A DNA stretch of 32,893 bases from an uncultured Clostridia bacterium (GTDB taxonomy: Bacteria; Bacillota; Clostridia; TANB77; CAG-508), in the NCBI GenBank assembly GCA_947628415.1, contig CANQZU010000006.1, positions 1 to 32,893 on the forward strand. The letters are read 5' to 3'. This document shows, piece after piece, positions 27,871 through 32,893 of the stretch. How positions within the stretch are numbered: the stretch's first letter is position 1; every line of letters starts with the position of its first letter. The position numbers and the translations under genes were made by a program. Under the pieces are notes generated by a model. That model did no database searches and was not told the DNA's origin. It was given only the letters and a program-made list of their open reading frames with translations.

Positions 27871-29395
27871 ATGAATTTTAAATGTAATAATTATGAGTTA
27901 ACCTTGCAAGAAGATTTACAAGCTTTAGAAGAAGAAATAAAAGAATTAGAAAAATTAAATAATTTAATATTAGAAAGTAATAATTATGATTTACTATCTG
28001 GCAAAACTCAATTAATGGATAAGAATAAAACAGATAATGTTCGTTCTCGAAAAGTACATTCTGAAAATATTGCTATACTATGTCAAAGATTTATTAAATC
28101 TCTTTACGAAGCAGTCGTAGATGATGAAGTAAAATCATCGCCCATTTATAAGCTTAATTTAAAAAGAGATTTATTATATGCACAAATTGTCTCTTTAACA
28201 CATGATTGGGGACATGTACCATTTGGACATTTAGGAGAAAGAGTCATTAGTACTGCACTTCAAAATACTGTAATAGAAGAAAAAAATTTAAAAAAAATAT
28301 TAGCAAGGAAAAGAAAAATATATGGAGAAGATTATGAAACACAACAAGGTCACATACCAGGTAGTACTAAAAAAATTAGTTTTGAGCATAATGAACAAAG
28401 TGCAAAAATGTTTTATGATTTTGTAAAAGTAAATAACATTGATTTAAATAAAATTGATTTGCAAAGAATAATAAATGCTATTTTAGCTCATAGTACTAGT
28501 AGAGTAAAATCTGATTCAATACCAAATGATCTCATTGCACAAATTATAAGACAATTTGATAAGTTAGAGGAGTACACAATAAATGATTTCGAAGAAATAA
28601 AAGATTTTATCGAATTAGATTGTATTTCAGATACTGGATTATGTACATATTTGCAACTTCCTAGTAATGAGAAAATTAAAATTACATTACAGCAATTACT
28701 ATCAGAAACTTTAGAAAAAGGTAGTATTAATGATGAAATGGATTCTTTAAAATACTCAAGAATAATGAAAAAAATCCATCACAAATATATATTCATGATG
28801 GATACAGATGGAAAAAGAGGATTATTAACAGGTGAAAATGAAGAAAGAATCACTTTAATTTTAAGAAAAATTATGGACTATTATCTTGCCAAGAAAAATC
28901 CTATACCTCAAATATTTTCTTATGCAAGCAAATTAGAAAATATTGCACCTGAAGAAAAAATTATTGATTATATTTGTATGATGGATAATCGACAAATAGA
29001 AAGAATATATACTAAATTAATCATGGAGCGTTTATTACGAGGAGAAAATTATGGAATTGAACCAATTCACCAAGAAGAAATCGCAAAAACAATGAAAGAC
29101 ACTTTTGACCGAGAAGTAGAATTAAGAAAATTAAAGGAAAGTTTAGAAGGTGTAGAACACTCTACAGAAGAATGTGCTGCTAGTTTAAAGGAAGAAATTG
29201 AATCTATTAAATATACTTGCCTAACTAAAAATGCTTTAGATAGAATGAAAAAAGTAAGAACAGCTCATCGGAGTAGACAATAAAAAAGACACAAAATTTT
29301 GCAAATTATTAAAGTTATATGATGATCCGTCAACTGGTATAAGAAAAAGAGTTAACGAGGATATCAAAAAGAAAAAAGAAGAAAATCAAAGATAA
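27871..29395 (+). CDS. dGTPase-like HD-domain phosphohydrolase, with a predicted +1 shift at CGG 29269 near the C-terminus
   Basis: RSRKVHSENIA...LTHDWGHVPFGHLGERVIS...FEHNEQSAKMF. 0-frame ends TAHRSRQ*; skipping C29269 gives TAH G VDNKKDTKFCKLLKLYDDPSTGIRKRVNEDIKKKKEENQR*. Confidence 0.78.
29269..29272 (+). other. CGG +1 recoding site (CGGA -> Gly), HD protein C-terminus
   Basis: aca gct cat CGG agt aga caa taa; skipping C gives TAH-G-VDNKKDTKFCKLL... Confidence 0.65.
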
Positions 29396-29397
29396 AT

Positions 29398-29436
29398 ATA
29401 AAAAGGTCTATTAGTTAAATAAGACCTTTTTTATAT
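29398..29436. terminator. Terminator hairpin
   Basis: AAAAAGGTCT ... AGACCTTTTTT. Confidence 0.65.
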
Positions 29437-29440
29437 TTAT

Positions 29441-29989
29441 CTATAAAACTTCACTTGTTGGAATATAACTTTCATCTGGAGGATAAACAAATTCTTCACT
29501 TGGTTTTTCTACCCTTTCTATATTTGTAACCTTGATAATTGGCATACTACCATGATAATCTCCTTTTGTAATTTCACCTGTCAGATTTACCCAAGCGTCA
29601 TTTTCAAAATCTTTGCCATTTTCACATTCACATAAAAATCCAACAACAACTGATTGAAAATCAGAAGAAATTATCATATTTCTTGCTAAAATAAACTGAT
29701 TTTCTTTTAAATCTGAAACACGATAAATATAACCAGTAAATTTAATTTTTAATCCCAGATAATCATCTATATTTTCATGTACCGCTTTTAAAATATTAGT
29801 ATAATTCATCGCAGATATTGTACTAACATTTGATTGTGGCATACACATTACATCATTAGATGTTTTGTTAGCACCATAAAATATTTTAAAACTTACAATA
29901 CCAACAATTATAATAATAAGTAAAACTACACCAATAAAAAAATATTTAAAAATTTTACCTCCATTTACTTTAATGTTATAAATAAACAT
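29441..29989 (-). CDS. Membrane-anchored protein with an OB-fold-like/DUF1980-like (TIGR03943-type) C-terminal region
   Basis: N-terminal TM (IFKYFFIGVVLLIIIIVGIVSF), then YLGLKIKFTGYIYRVSDLKENQFILARNMIISSDFQSVVVGFLCECENGKDFENDAWVNLTGEITKGDYHGSMPIIKVTNIERVEKPSEEFVYP. Confidence 0.6.
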   Translation of the reverse strand: MFIYNIKVNGGKIFKYFFIGVVLLIIIIVGIVSFKIFYGANKTSNDVMCMPQSNVSTISAMNYTNILKAVHENIDDYLGLKIKFTGYIYRVSDLKENQFILARNMIISSDFQSVVVGFLCECENGKDFENDAWVNLTGEITKGDYHGSMPIIKVTNIERVEKPSEEFVYPPDESYIPTSEVL

Positions 29990-30066
29990 AGAAATCCCTC
30001 TCTTTAAAATTAACTTTAATAAATTGTATGTATTTTCTTTTAAAATATGAAAATATTAAAAACTAC

Positions 30067-30095
30067 TTGATAAAAAGAAATTTTAATGATATAGT
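30067..30095 (+). promoter_or_regulatory. Promoter of secA
   Basis: TTGATA - 17 bp - TATAGT. Confidence 0.55.
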
Positions 30096-30135
30096 AACAA
30101 AGGAAAAAAAACATAAGAAGGGAATGAATACTAAA

Positions 30136-32892
30136 ATGAGTGTATTGAAAAAAATTTTTAAATCTTATAGTCAAAAAGAAGTAAAAAGAGTAATGCCACT
30201 TGTGCAAAAAATTAATAATTTAGAAGAAGAAATATCAAAATTAAGTGACAATGAATTAAGATCAAAGACACCATATTTTAAAGAGCAATTAAAAAATGGT
30301 AAAACATTAGATGATATATTACCAGAAGCTTTTGCAGTTGTTAGAGAAGCTTCTAAAAGAGTATTAGGCATGAGACATTTTGATGTACAATTAATTGGTG
30401 GAATTATTTTACATCAAGGTAGAATTGCAGAGATGAAAACAGGAGAAGGAAAAACATTAGTAGCTACTCTACCAGTTTATTTAAATGCTCTTGAAGAAAA
30501 AGGTGTCCATGTTATTACTGTTAATGATTATTTAGCCAAAAGAGATAGTGAATGGATGGGGAAATTATATAAATTTTTAGGTTTATCAGTAGGATTAGTT
30601 ATTGCTGGAATGGAACCTGTCGAAAAGCAAAAAGCATATAATGCTGATGTCACTTATGGTACAAATAACGAATTTGGATTTGATTACCTAAGAGACAATA
30701 TGGTTATTTATAAAAATCAATTAGTACAAAGAGGATTACATTATGCCATTGTTGATGAAATAGATAGTATTTTAATTGACGAAGCACGTACACCACTTAT
30801 TATATCTGGTAGAGCCAATGAATCTTCTGATTTATACAAAAAAGCTAATGATTTTGTAAAAAGACTAACACCAAAAGTAATTATAGAGGAAGATATAAAA
30901 GATTATGATCAGGCAGAAGATAATGAAAAATATGATTATATTGTTGATTTAAAAGCAAAATCAGCTTCTTTAACACAAAAAGGAATTCATAAAGCAGAAG
31001 AAGCATTCCATTTAGAAAATTTCAATGATTTAGAAAACTCTACCTTGGTTCATCATGTAAATCAAGCATTACGTGCTCATGGTGTTATGAAAAAAGATAT
31101 TGATTATATAGTAAAAGATGGGGAAGTTCTAATTGTCGATGAATTTACAGGACGTATCATGTATGGAAGAAGGTACAACAATGGATTACACCAAGCAATT
31201 GAGGCAAAGGAAAATGTAAAAATTGCTGATGAATCAAAAACACTAGCAACCATAACCTTCCAAAACTTCTTTAGAATGTATGAAAAATTGTCAGGAATGA
31301 CAGGTACTGCTATGACAGAAGCAGAAGAATTTGAAGAAATTTACAACTTGGATGTTATAGAAATTCCTACAAACAAACCAATGATTCGTAAAGATGAAAA
31401 TGATGTTATTTATAAAAATGAAAGTGCTAAGTTTAGAGCAATTACTGAAAATATTAAAGAAAGTCACGAAAAAGGTCAGCCTGTATTAGTTGGTACTGTA
31501 TCTATTGAAAAATCAGAAAAATTAAGTAAATTACTAAAACAAGAGGGAATTAAACATGAAGTATTAAATGCAAAATATCATGAAAAAGAAGCTGAAATCA
31601 TTGCACAAGCAGGTAAATTTGGAGCAGTTACAATAGCGACTAACATGGCAGGACGTGGTACTGATATTATGCTTGGAGGAAACAGTGAATTCTTAGCCAA
31701 AGAAGAAATGAAAAGAAATAAAATGTCTCATGAATTAATTGAAGAAGCAGATACTTATTATGAAACAGACAATCAAGATATTTTAAAAGCAAGAGAAGAA
31801 TTTAAAAAATTAGTTAAAAAATATGAAGAACAAATTAAAGAGGAAAAGGAAAAAGTAATAGCAGCTGGCGGTTTAAAAATTATTGGTACAGAAAGGCATG
31901 AATCAAGAAGAATTGATAACCAATTACGTGGACGTTCTGGTCGTCAAGGGGATATTGGTCAATCTAAATTTTACATTGGATTAGATGATGATTTAATGAA
32001 AATATTTGGTGGAGATGCTATTACGAGAGTATATAATACATTAGGTGCTGATGAGAATATGCCAATTGATTCTAAAATCATATCAAATGCAGTAGAAAAT
32101 GCACAGAAAAAAGTAGAAGGAAGAAACTTTAGTATTCGTAAAAATGTATTAAAATATGATGATGTCATGAATGCACAAAGAGAAATTATTTATAAACAAA
32201 GAAGACAAGTATTAGATGGAGAAAATATACATGATAGTATTGTTTCTATGATTGAATTTGTAGCAGATAACATTGTTAATATGTTTGTTAATGTAGAAAC
32301 ATCAGATTTAAATATAGAGTCTTTAAATACAGAAATTATTAATATCTTCGGTTTTAATATGTTAGAATTTATTGAAAACAACAAAACTAACTTTGATGCT
32401 ATTACAGAAGAATTAAAGAAAAGAGCAATGGAACTTTATACCACAAAAGAACAAGAAATTGGATCAGATGAAATGCGAGAACTAGAAAGAGTTGTTATGC
32501 TTAAAGTGGTTGACGAAAAATGGATGAATCATATTGATGCCATGGATGAATTAAAAAATGGTATCGGACTTCGTGCATATGGTCAAAAAGACCCTGTTGT
32601 TCAATATCGATTAGAAGGCTTTGATATGTTTGATGAAATGGTAAATGACATTAAATTTGATGTAACGAAAATATTGATGCATATACGTCAACAAGGAGAA
32701 ACAAAAAGACAAGAAACAGTAAAAATTACGGGAGCAGCACTAGAAGCCATTCATAGTGTAGATGGAGGAGCAAAAATAGGAACTAATGTAGATAAAACTA
32801 TTCGAAATGAAGGTCCTAAAGTAGGAAGAAATGATCCTTGCCCATGTGGTTCGGGCAAAAAGTATAAGAACTGTTGCGGAAAGAATGCTTAA
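30136..32892 (+). CDS. secA: Preprotein translocase ATPase SecA
   Basis: [18 protein letters not shown]...[20 protein letters not shown]...[15 protein letters not shown]...C-terminal [17 protein letters not shown] zinc motif. Start at 30136 or 30124; the track start (TTG 30028) lies upstream of the promoter. Confidence 0.97.
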   Translation: MSVLKKIFKSYSQKEVKRVMPLVQKINNLEEEISKLSDNELRSKTPYFKEQLKNGKTLDDILPEAFAVVREASKRVLGMRHFDVQLIGGIILHQGRIAEMKTGEGKTLVATLPVYLNALEEKGVHVITVNDYLAKRDSEWMGKLYKFLGLSVGLVIAGMEPVEKQKAYNADVTYGTNNEFGFDYLRDNMVIYKNQLVQRGLHYAIVDEIDSILIDEARTPLIISGRANESSDLYKKANDFVKRLTPKVIIEEDIKDYDQAEDNEKYDYIVDLKAKSASLTQKGIHKAEEAFHLENFNDLENSTLVHHVNQALRAHGVMKKDIDYIVKDGEVLIVDEFTGRIMYGRRYNNGLHQAIEAKENVKIADESKTLATITFQNFFRMYEKLSGMTGTAMTEAEEFEEIYNLDVIEIPTNKPMIRKDENDVIYKNESAKFRAITENIKESHEKGQPVLVGTVSIEKSEKLSKLLKQEGIKHEVLNAKYHEKEAEIIAQAGKFGAVTIATNMAGRGTDIMLGGNSEFLAKEEMKRNKMSHELIEEADTYYETDNQDILKAREEFKKLVKKYEEQIKEEKEKVIAAGGLKIIGTERHESRRIDNQLRGRSGRQGDIGQSKFYIGLDDDLMKIFGGDAITRVYNTLGADENMPIDSKIISNAVENAQKKVEGRNFSIRKNVLKYDDVMNAQREIIYKQRRQVLDGENIHDSIVSMIEFVADNIVNMFVNVETSDLNIESLNTEIINIFGFNMLEFIENNKTNFDAITEELKKRAMELYTTKEQEIGSDEMRELERVVMLKVVDEKWMNHIDAMDELKNGIGLRAYGQKDPVVQYRLEGFDMFDEMVNDIKFDVTKILMHIRQQGETKRQETVKITGAALEAIHSVDGGAKIGTNVDKTIRNEGPKVGRNDPCPCGSGKKYKNCCGKNA

Positions 32893-32893
32893 A

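Noticed and set aside
523-29272. Nine frame breaks as random sequencing or assembly errors
   Set aside because: Random or motif-driven errors would vary in type, fall in all codon phases and in intergenic DNA. Here all nine are a single C immediately before a GGN codon, always in phase, with no homopolymer context. Read-level confirmation is still required.
523-29272. CGG simply reassigned to another amino acid without a shift
   Set aside because: Continuing in the 0 frame meets a stop within 1-12 codons at all nine sites, while homology continues only in +1.
523-29272. CGG read as Arg followed by skipping the next base (same length, Arg instead of Gly)
   Set aside because: It would put Arg in the UvrB P-loop (GSRKT), the PyrD GG motif and the ANL MLGYY motif, all of which demand Gly. 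Proteomics would settle this formally.
1-32893. tRNA/rRNA genes, in particular a suppressor tRNA for CGG
   Set aside because: Looked for clover-leaf/GGTTC-A-A..CC patterns by eye and found none; the decoding factor must lie outside the window.

Overview
Low-GC, Firmicutes/Clostridia-like chromosomal segment. It encodes housekeeping genes (fba, smpB, an acyl-CoA/AMP ligase, a RsmB/NOP-type rRNA methylase, uvrB, cysE, the pyr genes, a trimeric HydABC [FeFe]-hydrogenase, murD, guaA, a dGTPase-like HD protein, secA) plus small accessory genes. The left edge has a large-serine-recombinase tail abutting an N-terminally truncated peroxiredoxin. The standout observation concerns eight genes that look frameshifted in the ORF track. 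In all of them the break (nine sites, two in uvrB) is explained by one rule: an in-frame CGG codon at which translation must move +1, skip the C, and read the overlapping GGN as glycine. Sites (position of the C): 523, 5572, 6689, 9778, 9896, 16461, 21151, 25891, 29269. By manual scan of both strands, every in-frame CGG in a credible gene coincides with a required +1 shift, and every internal frame break coincides with an in-frame CGG. About 40 CGG trinucleotides lying across codon boundaries do nothing. CGU, CGC, CGA and AGR are used normally as Arg; CGG never is. This suggests CGG is an unassigned or recoded codon that is resolved genome-wide by +1 frameshifting or by quadruplet CGGN->Gly decoding. 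It resembles the AGGY frameshifts described in Perkinsus mitochondrial cox1, but here in a bacterial chromosome. Secondary observations: a probable recombinase/att junction in the peroxiredoxin gene, and an orphan 587-aa gene between 25-bp direct repeats next to a ~130-bp palindromic repeat.
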